Shown here piece by piece: positions 16,223 through 25,897 of a stretch of 64,000 bases of DNA; positions within the stretch are counted from its first letter, which is position 1; each line of letters starts with the position of its first letter. A program made the position numbers and the translations under genes. The stretch spans positions 1-64,000 of the forward strand of contig JADFXM010000008.1 in the NCBI GenBank assembly GCA_015233565.1, written 5' to 3'. The stretch comes from Candidatus Rifleibacteriota bacterium (GTDB lineage Bacteria; Muiribacteriota; Ozemobacteria; Ozemobacterales; Ozemobacteraceae). Under the pieces are notes generated by a model that was given only the letters and a program-made list of their open reading frames with translations, was not told where the DNA came from and did not search any database.

Positions 16223-19200
16223 GTGGATAAAATCAGAACACATATTTTAGTTTGCACGGGTGGTGGATGTATTGCCTCCGGAGCACTTGAACTGAGCACG
16301 GCATTGCGGGAAAACCTAAAAAAATTCGGTTTGGACAGGGAGACTCGCGTAGTTGAAACCGGTTGTCTTGGACCTTGTTCAGTGGGTCCGGTTGCTGTTG
16401 TATATCCGGATGGGGTTTTCTATCAGAACATCAAAGCTGAAGACGCTGCCGAAGTAGTTGAAAAACATATTCTGAAGGGACGAATGGTAGAGCGCTTGGT
16501 TTCCAAAGAACATAACGGCAAATCGCTTCCTAGAATTGAAGAAATCGATTTCTTCCGTAGACAGGAAAAAATCGTTCTGCGAAACTGCGGAATGATTGAT
16601 CCTATGCGAATCGAGGAATATATCGCCCGGGATGGTTACCAGGCTCTGGCACAAGCTCTTACTAAAATGACTCCTGATCAAGTGGTTGAGGAAGTCAAAA
16701 AATCCGGTTTGCGAGGAAGAGGCGGAGCAGGTTTTTCTACTGGTTTGAAGTGGAGTATTACAAAAAAAGCACCGGGAAATGAGAAGTTCGTATTATGCAA
16801 TGGAGATGAAGGTGATCCCGGGGCTTTCATGGATCGAAGCGTTCTTGAGGGCGACCCTCATAGTGTAATAGAAGGAATGGCGATTGCCGCCTATGCAATT
16901 GGTGCAAAACAAGGATACGCCTATGTTCGTGCCGAATATCCCTTGGCAATTGAAAGAATGGAACACGCTTTGGTGCAAGCCAGAGAAATGGGTCTTCTCG
17001 GTGAGAATATCATGGGAACAGGCTTTTGTTTCGATCTGGAAATTCGCATGGGTTCAGGAGCTTTTGTTTGTGGCGAAGAAACTGCTCTGATGACCTCAAT
17101 TGAAGGCAATCGTGGGGAGCCACGCCCTCGGCCTCCATTTCCTGCAATAAAAGGACTTTGGGGTAAACCTTCGCTTTTGAATAACGTTGAGACTTACGCG
17201 AATATTGCGCCAATCATTACAAAAGGGGCAGAGTGGTATGCGTCCCGTGGAACTGAAAAAAGTCGTGGAACCAAAGTGTTTGCGTTGGCGGGCTCGGTTG
17301 ACAAACCTGGATTAGTGGAAGTCCCCATTGGAGTTCAGTTGGGGGAAGTTATTTTTGATATCGGTGGTGGAATTCCCAACGGAAAGAAGTTTAAAGCAGC
17401 TCAGATCGGGGGACCTTCGGGTGGATGTATTCCGAAAGAACATCTGAACGTTCCGGTTGATTATGAGTCCCTCAATGAGCTAGGCGCTATTATGGGCTCT
17501 GGTGGTCTCATTGTTATGGACGAAGATGCCTGCATGGTTGATGTTGCACGTTTCTTTCTGGAGTTTGTTCAGGATGAGTCTTGTGGAAAATGTCCCCCTT
17601 GCAGAGTGGGCACAAAAAGAATGCTCGAGATCGTGACTCGTATCTGTGAGGGCAAGGGTGAGGAAGGCGACATAGAAAAGCTTATTGAGATCGGACAGAG
17701 TATAAAGGATACTTCTCTTTGTGGACTTGGCCAATCAGCGCCCAATCCGGTTCTTTCAACCATCCGGCACTTCAGACATGAGTATGAAGCTCATATTCGC
17801 GAAAAACATTGTGAAGCAGGTGTGTGCCCAGCATTAGTTAGAGCTCCCTGCCAAAATGCTTGTCCGGCTGGCGTCAATGTTCCTGCTTTTGTCTCCCTTG
17901 TTGGAGAAAAACGTTATGCCGAAGCACTGCGAAGTCATCGGGAGAACAACCCGTTCGCCTCAGTTTGTTCTCGTGTTTGTTTCCATCCTTGTGAAGGAAA
18001 GTGCCGACGTTCCACACTTGATGAGTCGGTTTCAATACGAGCAGTCAAGCGTTTTATGACGGAACAGGAAGTGACTCTTCAGATTCCGGAAGTAATTGAA
18101 AATGCAGAGAACGCGAAGCGAAAAATTGCCATAATCGGTGGTGGTCCTTCTGGTTTGTCATGCGCTTATTTCCTGGCACGCCTGGGTTATCGCCCGAAAG
18201 TTCTGGAGGCAAAAGAGAAGGCTGGAGGAATGCTGGTTCAGGCTATTCCTGAATATCGTCTTCCACGTGAGGAGCTCGAACGTGAAGTTAGAATGATTGA
18301 GCGCCTTGGAGTGACGATTGAGACCGAAAAAAGTTTGGGTCGGGATTTTTCCCTCGAAAGTCTCAGAAAAGATGGTTATGAGGCTATTTTCTTAAGCGTC
18401 GGTTGCCCGCAAGGAGTTAGCCTTGGTATCCCGGGAGACAAAGCAGAAGGCGTAATTGAATCTCTTGATTTCCTAAGAGGATACAATCTTACCGGAAAAG
18501 CATCCGTTGGGAAAAGGGTTGTTGTGATCGGAGGAGGAAACGCAGCGATCGATGCGGCTCGAACTTCACTTCGACTAGGTGCGGAAAAGGTGACAATAGT
18601 TTATCGTCGAACCCGAGCTCAAATGCCGGCCTGGGAAGAAGAAATTCTGGCGGCGGAAGAAGAAGGAATTGAACTTTTGACACTGGTGACGCCAGAAGAA
18701 GTGCTTATCCAGAATGGAAAAGTCCGAGGTCTCAAGTGTCGTCATCAAGTCCTTGGGGATTATGACAAAAGTGGACGTCGAAAGGCTGTTGCAGGTAATG
18801 TTCCCGATTTCGCAGTGGATTGCGACCAGGTGATTGCTGCGATTGGTCAAAAAGTGGAACCAGCTACCCTCCTGGGATCTATAAAAGTTACCACCGACCG
18901 TGATGGACGTCCTAGTTACGATTCGATGACGGGAAAAACATCAGAACCATGGCTTTTTGTGGGCGGCGACTTTGCATCAGGCCCTTCTTCAGTCGTGGAT
19001 GCAGTGGCTGCAGGTGAAAAGGCTGCCGTTGGAATCGACATGCAACTTACAGGAGCAAATCATGCTTTTTGGCGTCGATATTCCGAAGTGGATACCCATT
19101 TTGATCCCGATGCTGACCCCGCACCATACCCAAGAGCAGAGATCCCTTTGTTGTCGCCAAAACAGCGGCTAACCAATTTCCAGGAAGTGGAACAATCCTG

Positions 19201-19288
19201 GTCTGTCCCGATAGCTTTGCGGGAGGCCAAAAGGTGTCTCCGCTGCGACTTTGGCAAAAACTGCGAAACCGAATCAAGGAGAAACTAA
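16223..19288 (+). CDS. hydB: HydB (NuoF-like) fused to a GltD/NfnB-type FAD-NAD(P)H oxidoreductase
   Basis: This is a 1021-residue protein from GTG 16223 (GGGAG upstream). Residues 1-95 are a [2Fe-2S] ferredoxin (Cys11, Cys16, Cys48, Cys52). Residues 110-530 form the NuoF core with the NADH/FMN motif GRGGAGFSTGLKW (165-177), NGDEGDPGAFMDRS, an SLBB domain, and the [4Fe-4S] motif SCGKCPPCRVGT near 451. From about 540 a second unit begins: an Fe-S domain (CQNACPAGVNVPAF ... CSRVCFHPCEGKC), then an FAD site GGGPSGLSCAYF (about 638) and an NAD(P)-binding site GGGNAAIDAARTS (about 769), as in glutamate synthase small subunit and NfnB. Usual HydB proteins are near 600 residues, so this is a true fusion; the frame is continuous. 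It may couple a second nicotinamide pool to hydrogen metabolism. Confidence 0.92.
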   Translation: MDKIRTHILVCTGGGCIASGALELSTALRENLKKFGLDRETRVVETGCLGPCSVGPVAVVYPDGVFYQNIKAEDAAEVVEKHILKGRMVERLVSKEHNGKSLPRIEEIDFFRRQEKIVLRNCGMIDPMRIEEYIARDGYQALAQALTKMTPDQVVEEVKKSGLRGRGGAGFSTGLKWSITKKAPGNEKFVLCNGDEGDPGAFMDRSVLEGDPHSVIEGMAIAAYAIGAKQGYAYVRAEYPLAIERMEHALVQAREMGLLGENIMGTGFCFDLEIRMGSGAFVCGEETALMTSIEGNRGEPRPRPPFPAIKGLWGKPSLLNNVETYANIAPIITKGAEWYASRGTEKSRGTKVFALAGSVDKPGLVEVPIGVQLGEVIFDIGGGIPNGKKFKAAQIGGPSGGCIPKEHLNVPVDYESLNELGAIMGSGGLIVMDEDACMVDVARFFLEFVQDESCGKCPPCRVGTKRMLEIVTRICEGKGEEGDIEKLIEIGQSIKDTSLCGLGQSAPNPVLSTIRHFRHEYEAHIREKHCEAGVCPALVRAPCQNACPAGVNVPAFVSLVGEKRYAEALRSHRENNPFASVCSRVCFHPCEGKCRRSTLDESVSIRAVKRFMTEQEVTLQIPEVIENAENAKRKIAIIGGGPSGLSCAYFLARLGYRPKVLEAKEKAGGMLVQAIPEYRLPREELEREVRMIERLGVTIETEKSLGRDFSLESLRKDGYEAIFLSVGCPQGVSLGIPGDKAEGVIESLDFLRGYNLTGKASVGKRVVVIGGGNAAIDAARTSLRLGAEKVTIVYRRTRAQMPAWEEEILAAEEEGIELLTLVTPEEVLIQNGKVRGLKCRHQVLGDYDKSGRRKAVAGNVPDFAVDCDQVIAAIGQKVEPATLLGSIKVTTDRDGRPSYDSMTGKTSEPWLFVGGDFASGPSSVVDAVAAGEKAAVGIDMQLTGANHAFWRRYSEVDTHFDPDADPAPYPRAEIPLLSPKQRLTNFQEVEQSWSVPIALREAKRCLRCDFGKNCETESRRN

Positions 19289-19289
19289 G

Positions 19290-21062
19290 ATGCCGAATTT
19301 GACAATCAATAATATCAAAGTACAAGCTCCGGACGGGACCACTATTCTAGATGCTGCACGACAAGCTGGGATACAAATTCCAACTTTGTGCTACCTTAAG
19401 GATGTTCAAGCCATCGGTGCTTGCCGAATCTGTCTGGTCGAAGTTGAAGGAGCCCGAACGTTAGTGGCTTCTTGTGCCACCCCTATTAATGAGGGAATGG
19501 TCATTAAAACTAACTCCAAGCGGGTGCGGGACGGAAGACGCACGGTCATGGAACTCCTTCTTTCGGAGCACTCAGGGGATTGCCAAACTTGCGTTCGCAG
19601 CGACGATTGTGAGCTGAGACGCCTTGCAAAGGAATTTGGCGTCAGTGAGGTTCGTTATGAAGGGCAGCGTAGAAGTCTTCCTATCGATGACTCAACTCCA
19701 GCACTTCGAAGAGATCCAGGCAAATGTATAAAGTGCCGGCGGTGTGTGACAGTTTGTAGCGAAGTCCAGGGAGTCTGCGGATTATTCCCACAAAAACGGG
19801 GCTTCAATACAACAGTTGGACCCGCGTTTTCTGAACCTCTGAATGATGTTGTTTGCGTCCAATGTGGACAATGCGGAGCAGTGTGCCCTGTTGGTGCCAT
19901 CGTGGAACATGATGAGATTGAATCGGTATTCGCGGCATTGGAAAATCCCAAAAAACATGTCGTAGTTCAAACTGCGCCTGCCATTCGAGCTGCTTTGGGG
20001 GAATGCTTCGGGTATCCTCCCGGTACTTTGGTGACAGGGAAAATGGTTACCGCATTGCGAAGACTTGGTTTCAAGGGAGTCTTCGACACCAATTTCACTG
20101 CTGATCTCACAATAATGGAAGAGGGAACAGAGCTTTTAACAAGGCTTAAAAATGTACTAGTCGAGAAGAAGGAAGTTGCGCTTCCAATGTTTACAAGTTG
20201 TTCTCCTGGCTGGATAAAATATATGGAACATTATCATCCTGATATGCTTGGGCATCTCTCGACGTGCAAATCTCCCCAACAGATGTTCGGTGCCCTGGCG
20301 AAAACATATTATGCTGAAAAGATCGGAAAACCAGCCGAAGATATCTTCGTTGTTTCCATCATGCCTTGTACAGCCAAAAAATTTGAGGCACAGAGGCCTG
20401 AAATGACTGCAAGCGGATTTCAGGATGTAGATGTCGTTCTGACTACCCGAGAACTTGGTCGAATGATTGATCGGGCTGGCATCGATTTCAAGTCACTTCC
20501 CGACGAAGTGATGGACAACCCACTTGGCATAGGAAGTGGGGCTGCTGATATTTTTGCCAATACCGGTGGGGTAATGGAAGCCGCTTTGCGTACGGCTTAT
20601 GAAATAATCACCGGGAAGAAGTTCCCGTTTGAAGATCTGCATGTGAAACCTCTTGCCGGTTTGGAAGGGATAAAAGTTGCGGAGATTCAGATTAAGGAAG
20701 CTAAATCTGAGTGGAAGTTTCTTGAAGGCGTGACTGTGAGAGTTGCCGTGGCTCATACACTGGGGAATGCTGAGCGTGTCATTCAAAGGGTTCGTTCGGG
20801 GCAGGATACATTCCATTTTGTCGAAGTCATGACCTGCCCTGGGGGATGTATTGGCGGCGGTGGCCAACCAAGGATGACGGACAACGAAGTTCGAAAAGCG
20901 CGTATTCAGGCAATCTATAAGGAAGATGAAAGCAAGCAGTTGAGAAAATCTCACGAAAACCCACAAGTTCTTCAGATCTACAGTGAATTTCTCGGGGCTC
21001 CTTTGGGCAAAAAATCGCATCATCTTTTGCATACCAAGTATATGCCAAGAGAAAAAGTTTGA
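19290..21062 (+). CDS. hydA: HydA, catalytic subunit of [FeFe]-hydrogenase (group A, multimeric type)
   Basis: This is a 590-residue protein that interconverts protons and hydrogen at the H-cluster. The N-terminus binds [2Fe-2S] (Cys34, 45, 48, 62), a His-ligated [4Fe-4S] (His94, Cys98, 101, 107) and two [4Fe-4S] clusters (Cys146/149/152/156 and 189/192/195/199). The H-cluster motifs are FTSCSPGW (Cys304), IMPCTAKKFE (Cys360) and MTCPGGCIGGGGQP. In the first motif Ser305 replaces the Cys that serves as proton relay in the prototype enzymes. ATG at 19290 follows AAGGAG and comes one base after the hydB stop. With hydC and hydB it forms a HydABC complex, probably electron-bifurcating between NADH and ferredoxin. 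Confidence 0.96.
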   Translation: MPNLTINNIKVQAPDGTTILDAARQAGIQIPTLCYLKDVQAIGACRICLVEVEGARTLVASCATPINEGMVIKTNSKRVRDGRRTVMELLLSEHSGDCQTCVRSDDCELRRLAKEFGVSEVRYEGQRRSLPIDDSTPALRRDPGKCIKCRRCVTVCSEVQGVCGLFPQKRGFNTTVGPAFSEPLNDVVCVQCGQCGAVCPVGAIVEHDEIESVFAALENPKKHVVVQTAPAIRAALGECFGYPPGTLVTGKMVTALRRLGFKGVFDTNFTADLTIMEEGTELLTRLKNVLVEKKEVALPMFTSCSPGWIKYMEHYHPDMLGHLSTCKSPQQMFGALAKTYYAEKIGKPAEDIFVVSIMPCTAKKFEAQRPEMTASGFQDVDVVLTTRELGRMIDRAGIDFKSLPDEVMDNPLGIGSGAADIFANTGGVMEAALRTAYEIITGKKFPFEDLHVKPLAGLEGIKVAEIQIKEAKSEWKFLEGVTVRVAVAHTLGNAERVIQRVRSGQDTFHFVEVMTCPGGCIGGGGQPRMTDNEVRKARIQAIYKEDESKQLRKSHENPQVLQIYSEFLGAPLGKKSHHLLHTKYMPREKV

Positions 21063-21140
21063 TGTTGGTTTTTTCTCAACTTTGCTGATGTAGGCTCCGG
21101 ATTACCAGAAAAAGTAAAATTTCTTTTGGCCGAAGTGGTA

Positions 21141-21146
21141 TATAAT
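21141..21146 (+). promoter_or_regulatory. Possible -10 box before second regulatory block
   Basis: TATAAT occurs in the 183-base gap between hydA and the second receiver gene, about 100 bases before the ATG, but no good -35 box is found 16-18 bases upstream. The block from 21246 may therefore have its own weak or activator-dependent promoter, or simply be read through from hydA. Confidence 0.3.
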
Positions 21147-21245
21147 GTATAGTTTAACGAATAGACCAGAGACGAAACATCAAATAATAAAAACAACGTA
21201 AGCTGGAAATTTAGCCTTTTTTGGTAATCTTGCGGAGGCCTGGAC

Positions 21246-21662
21246 ATGAAACGAAAAAAAACAATTCTCCTTGTCGATGATGATGTCGACTTCCTGAAAG
21301 CTAATCAATTGGCAATCACGGCAGCTGGTTTCGAGGTTTTTGTTGCCGCCAACAGTAGGGAAGCTCTTCAGATTGCCGCTCAATTTCTTCCTGATGCGGC
21401 AGTCCTTGATGTAGTCCTGAATGAACCGGATGAGGGATTCGCTTTGGCAAGAAAACTCAGGGGAGATGCTCGGACCAAAAATATCAGACTGATCGTTCTA
21501 AGTTCTTTAAATGAAATTAATAGGCAGAAAGGGCTTGCGTTTGAATTCTCTGATCGCGATCGAGATGATCATTGGCTTCCGGTGGATAAAATACTGGATA
21601 AACCCATTAAACCAAAAAAGTTGATCGCTATCCTAGAGGAATTATTGGAGGATGGAGCATGA
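21246..21662 (+). CDS. Stand-alone response-regulator receiver protein (second copy)
   Basis: This is a 138-residue receiver, a clear paralogue of the protein at 12950-13387. The acidic residues are in LVDDDVDF, the phospho-acceptor Asp55 is in AAVLDVVLN, and the Lys is in ILDKPIKPKK. It shares the same insert FSDRDRDDHWLPVD. It lacks an output domain. A GGAGG box (TTGCGGAGGCCTGGAC) precedes the ATG by about eight bases. The stop overlaps the rex start by four bases (ATGA), tying its translation to the redox regulator. Likely partners are the two kinases immediately downstream. Confidence 0.9.
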   Translation: MKRKKTILLVDDDVDFLKANQLAITAAGFEVFVAANSREALQIAAQFLPDAAVLDVVLNEPDEGFALARKLRGDARTKNIRLIVLSSLNEINRQKGLAFEFSDRDRDDHWLPVDKILDKPIKPKKLIAILEELLEDGA

Positions 21663-22351
21663 AAGCACCTCGGAAGTTGTCTATGCCCCTACCTCCAGCA
21701 GCACTTTCGCGCTTGGCGATTTGTTATCAGGTAGCCTTGCGAGCTGGTGAAGATGGTAAGGAAAATTTATTGTCGGCTCAGTTGGCGAAGCTCTTGAAAG
21801 TTGATGAAACTCTTTTCAGGAAAGATATGGCGATGGTCGGTATTGTCGGGAAGCCTCGCAAGGGATATCCAGTTGGTGAAATTATTGTTCGGCTTGAAGG
21901 AATTCTCGGACTTTCAGAATTTACAAACGCGATTCTTATTGGTTGTGGTTTCCTGGGCCATGCTTTGCTAAGGTATTCCGGGTTTGGAAAATACGGACTT
22001 CGAATTACAGCTGCTTTTGATGCCGATCACAAAAAGGTTGGCCAACACATTGGGGATTATGTTGTTCTTCCAATGGAAAAATGCCGTAGTATAATAGAGA
22101 CTTTTCGGATCCAGGTGGCCATTTTGGCAGTTCCTGCCAATAGGGTCCAGGAGCTTACCGATTGGTTAGTTGAACGAGGGGTTACGGGGATTTGGAATTT
22201 TGCTCCTGTTCAATTGAAAGTTCCACTACAGGTGGTGGTAAGAAATGAAAACCTTGCGGTTGGTTTGGTTCAATTGATCCACCATATGAAATCATCACGA
22301 TTATCGAGCGAATTAGAAGATCTTGATACGATGAAGGCAAGTAATGAATAA
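21659..22351 (+). CDS. rex: Rex, NADH-sensing transcriptional repressor
   Basis: This is a 230-residue protein of normal Rex length. Residues 8-80 form the winged-helix DNA-binding domain (PPAALSRLAICYQVAL ... LFRKDMAMVGIVGKPRKGYPV). Then comes a Rossmann domain with ILIGCGFLGHALL (nucleotide motif at 95-100), the strand ending AAFDAD, and the conserved AILAVPA and GIWNFAP segments. Rex releases its operator when NADH is high, so genes for disposing of reductant, such as hydrogenase, are switched on. The palindrome at 12897-12916 is the obvious candidate site. The gene overlaps the kinase gene downstream by eight bases. Confidence 0.93.
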   Translation: MKAPRKLSMPLPPAALSRLAICYQVALRAGEDGKENLLSAQLAKLLKVDETLFRKDMAMVGIVGKPRKGYPVGEIIVRLEGILGLSEFTNAILIGCGFLGHALLRYSGFGKYGLRITAAFDADHKKVGQHIGDYVVLPMEKCRSIIETFRIQVAILAVPANRVQELTDWLVERGVTGIWNFAPVQLKVPLQVVVRNENLAVGLVQLIHHMKSSRLSSELEDLDTMKASNE

Positions 22352-24371
22352 CACGCTTCCCATCCTTACTATTGCTACTGATCGTTGCCGAAGGTGTTTT
22401 TCCTGTGTACGGGGTTGTCCGGCCAAGGCGATTTGTGTCCGAGAAGGTCAGGCGCAGGTTATTGCTGAACGTTGCGTAGGATGCGGACGATGTGTGCTCA
22501 TTTGTTCCCAAGGGGTTAAACGGATTGTTGATAATTTGCCGGCAGTTAAGTCCTTGTTGGGGGAGAAAAAACCTGTGATTATTCTTGCCCCTTCCTTTGC
22601 TGCGGCTTTTTTGAAGGCCAGGCCGGGTCAGATTATCGCGGCTCTTCGACGGTGCGGATTTGTCAGTGTTTATGAAGTGGCTTTTGGAGCTGAACTTGTC
22701 AGTAATCTCTACCAGAAACTTTACAACGAAGACCCGGTTCGCATGCTGATCTCCACTCCCTGCCCGGTTGCAGTACAATATATCGGAAAATATGCGGTGA
22801 ACCTGTTACCTTATTTATCGCCGGTTTTATCGCCGATGGCAGCGATGGGAAAAGCTTTGAAATCACGGCTTTTGCCAGGTTGTCATGTAGTTTTTGCCGG
22901 TCCCTGTACAGCAAAAATTCGCGAAATACAAGAGCCTGATGTTCGGCCGTGGGTGGATGCGGTATTGACTTTTAGCGAAGTGGAAGAACTCATACGACAA
23001 AGCGGGATAGATCCAGCTCGCTTGAATAATGAGGAATTTGATCCTCCCCATTCGCGGTTGGGCGGATTATTTCCAATGCAGGGTGGGTTAATACGGGTGG
23101 CGAGTCTTCCCACCGATCTATATCAAAATTCGGTTCATCACGTAGCCGGGCGTGCCGAATTTTCTGATCTAATTGAAAAACTTAATTATAGAATTCAAAC
23201 GAACCGTCTTCATGAACTTGAGACAAGATTTTTTGATGTGATGTTTTGTGAGGGATGCATTGATGGTCCGGTAATGCCTGAAGTGGAAAGCAGATTAAGA
23301 AGGAAAGAGCGAATAGTCGAGTATATGCGATCCCGGCAACCTTTACCGGTTTCGACATGGGAGTCAGCTATGGAATTCCTAAAAGATCTTGATTTTAGTC
23401 GTACTTTTAAGGCTGATCCACAAACGCATGAAATACCGAGCGAGGAAAAAATTCGCGAGGTTCTAGTTCAAACCAATAAACTTAACAAGGAGCAGGAACT
23501 CAACTGCGGTGCCTGCGGATATAAGTCCTGTCGCGAAAAGGCTATTGCCGTCTGGAATGGGTTGGCAGAAGTTGAGATGTGTCTTCCCTACATGATTGAA
23601 AAGCTTGAAGCGACCGTGAAAAGTTTGAATCTGTCTTATGACAAATTGACTGAAACTCAGACGCAGTTGCTTCGGTCGGAGCGTTTGGCTTCCATGGGCC
23701 AAATGGCTGCGGGTATAGCCCATGAAGTGAATAACCCGTTGGGGACAATTCTCATTTATGCTTATCTTCTGCGGGAACACCCAATGTGGTCTGAAGCGGT
23801 TAGCGCGGATATCGATATGATTATCCAGGAAGCTATTCGTTGCAAGAATATCGTTGGAGGTCTTCTTAATTTTGCTCGTCAAACGAAGCTAATGTTGGAG
23901 CCGGTGCAATTGGGTGATCTTCTTCAAAAAGCAGCTGAGGCCACAAGGGCCCAATCGAGGGATTGTCCTATCGAAATTGTGGTGAATACACCCCCAAATC
24001 TGCCTCTGGCATATGTCGACAAGGATCAGATGTTTCAAGTTATACTCAACCTCATGAGAAACGCGGTGGAAGCGATGCCCGATGGTGGGAAGGTAACTTC
24101 GGACGCTGAATGGCGTAACGACAATCGAGAATTCATTATCAACATTCGAGATCAGGGCACAGGAATTGCTCCGGAGAATCTGGAAAAACTCTTCAGCCCA
24201 TTTTTCAGCACCAAACCGGTAGGCAAGGGAACCGGTCTAGGGCTTGCGATTTGTTATGGTATCGTGAAAATGCACTGTGGGCAGATTCGCTCCAGGAACA
24301 ACCCAGATGGGCCTGGTGCAACATTTGAGATTTCCTTTCCTTCTAATGGGACGACAGAGGAGAAAATGTAA
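22344..24371 (+). CDS. [FeFe]-hydrogenase-like Fe-S sensor fused to histidine kinase
   Basis: This is a 675-residue multidomain sensor. Residues 10-60 bind two [4Fe-4S] clusters (Cys15/18/21/25 and 44/47/50/54). Residues 75-335 are a reduced H-cluster-type domain keeping all four H-cluster cysteines: Cys140 (STPCPV), Cys188 (GPCTAK), Cys302 and Cys305 (FCEGCIDG). Residues 385-415 form a further four-Cys Fe-S module (Cys388, 391, 396, 413). After a coiled coil come HisKA (His460 in GIAHEVNNP) and HATPase ([12 protein letters not shown]). No membrane segment is present, so it is cytoplasmic. It is likely to sense hydrogen or redox state, as proposed for HydS-type proteins, and to phosphorylate the nearby receivers. 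It starts inside rex and its stop overlaps the next start. Confidence 0.9.
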   Translation: MNNTLPILTIATDRCRRCFSCVRGCPAKAICVREGQAQVIAERCVGCGRCVLICSQGVKRIVDNLPAVKSLLGEKKPVIILAPSFAAAFLKARPGQIIAALRRCGFVSVYEVAFGAELVSNLYQKLYNEDPVRMLISTPCPVAVQYIGKYAVNLLPYLSPVLSPMAAMGKALKSRLLPGCHVVFAGPCTAKIREIQEPDVRPWVDAVLTFSEVEELIRQSGIDPARLNNEEFDPPHSRLGGLFPMQGGLIRVASLPTDLYQNSVHHVAGRAEFSDLIEKLNYRIQTNRLHELETRFFDVMFCEGCIDGPVMPEVESRLRRKERIVEYMRSRQPLPVSTWESAMEFLKDLDFSRTFKADPQTHEIPSEEKIREVLVQTNKLNKEQELNCGACGYKSCREKAIAVWNGLAEVEMCLPYMIEKLEATVKSLNLSYDKLTETQTQLLRSERLASMGQMAAGIAHEVNNPLGTILIYAYLLREHPMWSEAVSADIDMIIQEAIRCKNIVGGLLNFARQTKLMLEPVQLGDLLQKAAEATRAQSRDCPIEIVVNTPPNLPLAYVDKDQMFQVILNLMRNAVEAMPDGGKVTSDAEWRNDNREFIINIRDQGTGIAPENLEKLFSPFFSTKPVGKGTGLGLAICYGIVKMHCGQIRSRNNPDGPGATFEISFPSNGTTEEKM

Positions 24372-25888
24372 TGCCCACCCCAGAAATCAATCCCCAAATA
24401 TTAATTGTAGAAGATGAACGTGGTATGAGAGAAGGAATTTTCAGAATTTTGACCCTTCGGGGATTGCAGGCATTCAAGGCGGCAAGTGGCGAAGAAGCAC
24501 TCAAGATGATTGAAACCGGAAATTATCCGTTGATGCTTGTCGATCTTAAAATGCCGGGAATGGATGGTTTTGAACTTCTCGAACGGGTGAATCGACTGAG
24601 GCCTGGCACAATCTATGTAGTGGTTTCCGCTTTTGCTACGGTGGAATCCATAGTGAAAACCACTAAAATGGGAACCTTTGACTTTGTGGTTAAGCCATTT
24701 ATTCCTGATGATCTAATGGCGGTTGTCAACCGGGCGATTGAGAAGTGGCGTTCAACCAAGGAAACTGAGCGACTTAGGGCTGAGCGGGAAGCTCATCTTT
24801 TGCAATTGGCGGCGGAGAAAAGCCGATTAAAAACGATTATGCAATCCATTGGTGATGGGCTTCTTGTTGTAAATATCGAAAATAATGTGGTTTTGGATAA
24901 TGCTGCTGCGCGTTCATTATTAAGAAGGATTGACGAACCTTGCCAATGTGTTCCGGTAAGGGAAGTGATTCCGAATTCTGAAGTATGTGATGAAATCCGG
25001 AACCTTCTGCTGGACCCGAAAGCGCACCAGATAAAGCTTGAAATGGAACTTCCGCCCAGAAATGAGCAGGAAACTCCGGTACATCTCAGGCTGACTCTTG
25101 CTCCTTTCCGCGATGAGATAGATAAGGTTTTGGGGATCATGGTTCTTCTTTCAGATATTACTGAAACCAAAGCTTATGAACGGATGAAAACCATGTTTAT
25201 TTCAATGGTGGCACATGAAATCAAGGCTCCAATTGCTGCTATTGAAAGTTATTTGAATCTTATTGAAGCAGGTGCCTTGAATAGCGATATGAAGCAAATC
25301 CAAGAGGTTGCTTCTCGTTGCCTTGAACGTTCCGGAAGCCTTCTGGCGTTGGTAAAAGACCTTCTGGAGATCACTCGTCAGGAAACCATTCAGAGATACC
25401 GGATTATCGAAAAAGTGGATGTGAATGAATTAGTTTCAAAACTTGTTGAGTTCCACCGATCCCAGGCCAATGATCGTCACATTACAATTGAGTTGACGGC
25501 TTCTCCCATCTCTCGGTGTCTATTAGCGGATGCTGGGGACATTGAGAGAATACTGACGAATTTGTTGTCCAATGCGATCAAGTATAACCAAGAGGGCGGA
25601 AAGGTTTGGATACGGCTGGATTTTACAGCTACGGTCTTAAAAATCGAGGTGGAAGATACAGGAATTGGACTAAAACAAGAAGAAATTCAGCGAATAGGTG
25701 AGGAGTTTTTTAGGGTAAAGAATGAAAAAACCAGGGCAATCACAGGAACCGGATTGGGCCTGGCACTAGTGAACAGAATCGTGAAAAGTTACAACGGTGC
25801 TCTTGAGGTCGAAAGCTTCCCCGAAAAGGGAAGCATCTTCCGGGTATTGTTGCCGTTTGAGGGATCAAACAATGGGAAGGGAAATTAA
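24371..25888 (+). CDS. REC-PAS-histidine kinase of hydrogenase locus
   Basis: This is a 505-residue cytoplasmic kinase. Residues 8-125 form a receiver (Asp58 in LMLVDLKMPGMDG, Lys in FVVKPF). A coiled coil and a PAS domain (about 150-270, MQSIGDGLLVVNIENNVVLD) follow, then HisKA with His in MVAHEIKAP and a HATPase with GTGLGLALVNRIV. The receiver at the N-terminus suggests that it is itself controlled by phosphorylation, perhaps from the sensor kinase encoded just upstream. It overlaps that gene by one base (TAATG) and hydG follows nine bases after, so sensing and maturation genes share a transcript. Confidence 0.9.
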   Translation: MPTPEINPQILIVEDERGMREGIFRILTLRGLQAFKAASGEEALKMIETGNYPLMLVDLKMPGMDGFELLERVNRLRPGTIYVVVSAFATVESIVKTTKMGTFDFVVKPFIPDDLMAVVNRAIEKWRSTKETERLRAEREAHLLQLAAEKSRLKTIMQSIGDGLLVVNIENNVVLDNAAARSLLRRIDEPCQCVPVREVIPNSEVCDEIRNLLLDPKAHQIKLEMELPPRNEQETPVHLRLTLAPFRDEIDKVLGIMVLLSDITETKAYERMKTMFISMVAHEIKAPIAAIESYLNLIEAGALNSDMKQIQEVASRCLERSGSLLALVKDLLEITRQETIQRYRIIEKVDVNELVSKLVEFHRSQANDRHITIELTASPISRCLLADAGDIERILTNLLSNAIKYNQEGGKVWIRLDFTATVLKIEVEDTGIGLKQEEIQRIGEEFFRVKNEKTRAITGTGLGLALVNRIVKSYNGALEVESFPEKGSIFRVLLPFEGSNNGKGN

Positions 25889-25897
25889 GGAGAAAGT

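Noticed and set aside
21123..21245. Second Rex operator before the second receiver gene
   Set aside because: No GTGAA-N4-TTCAC-like palindrome was found there; only a TATAAT box.
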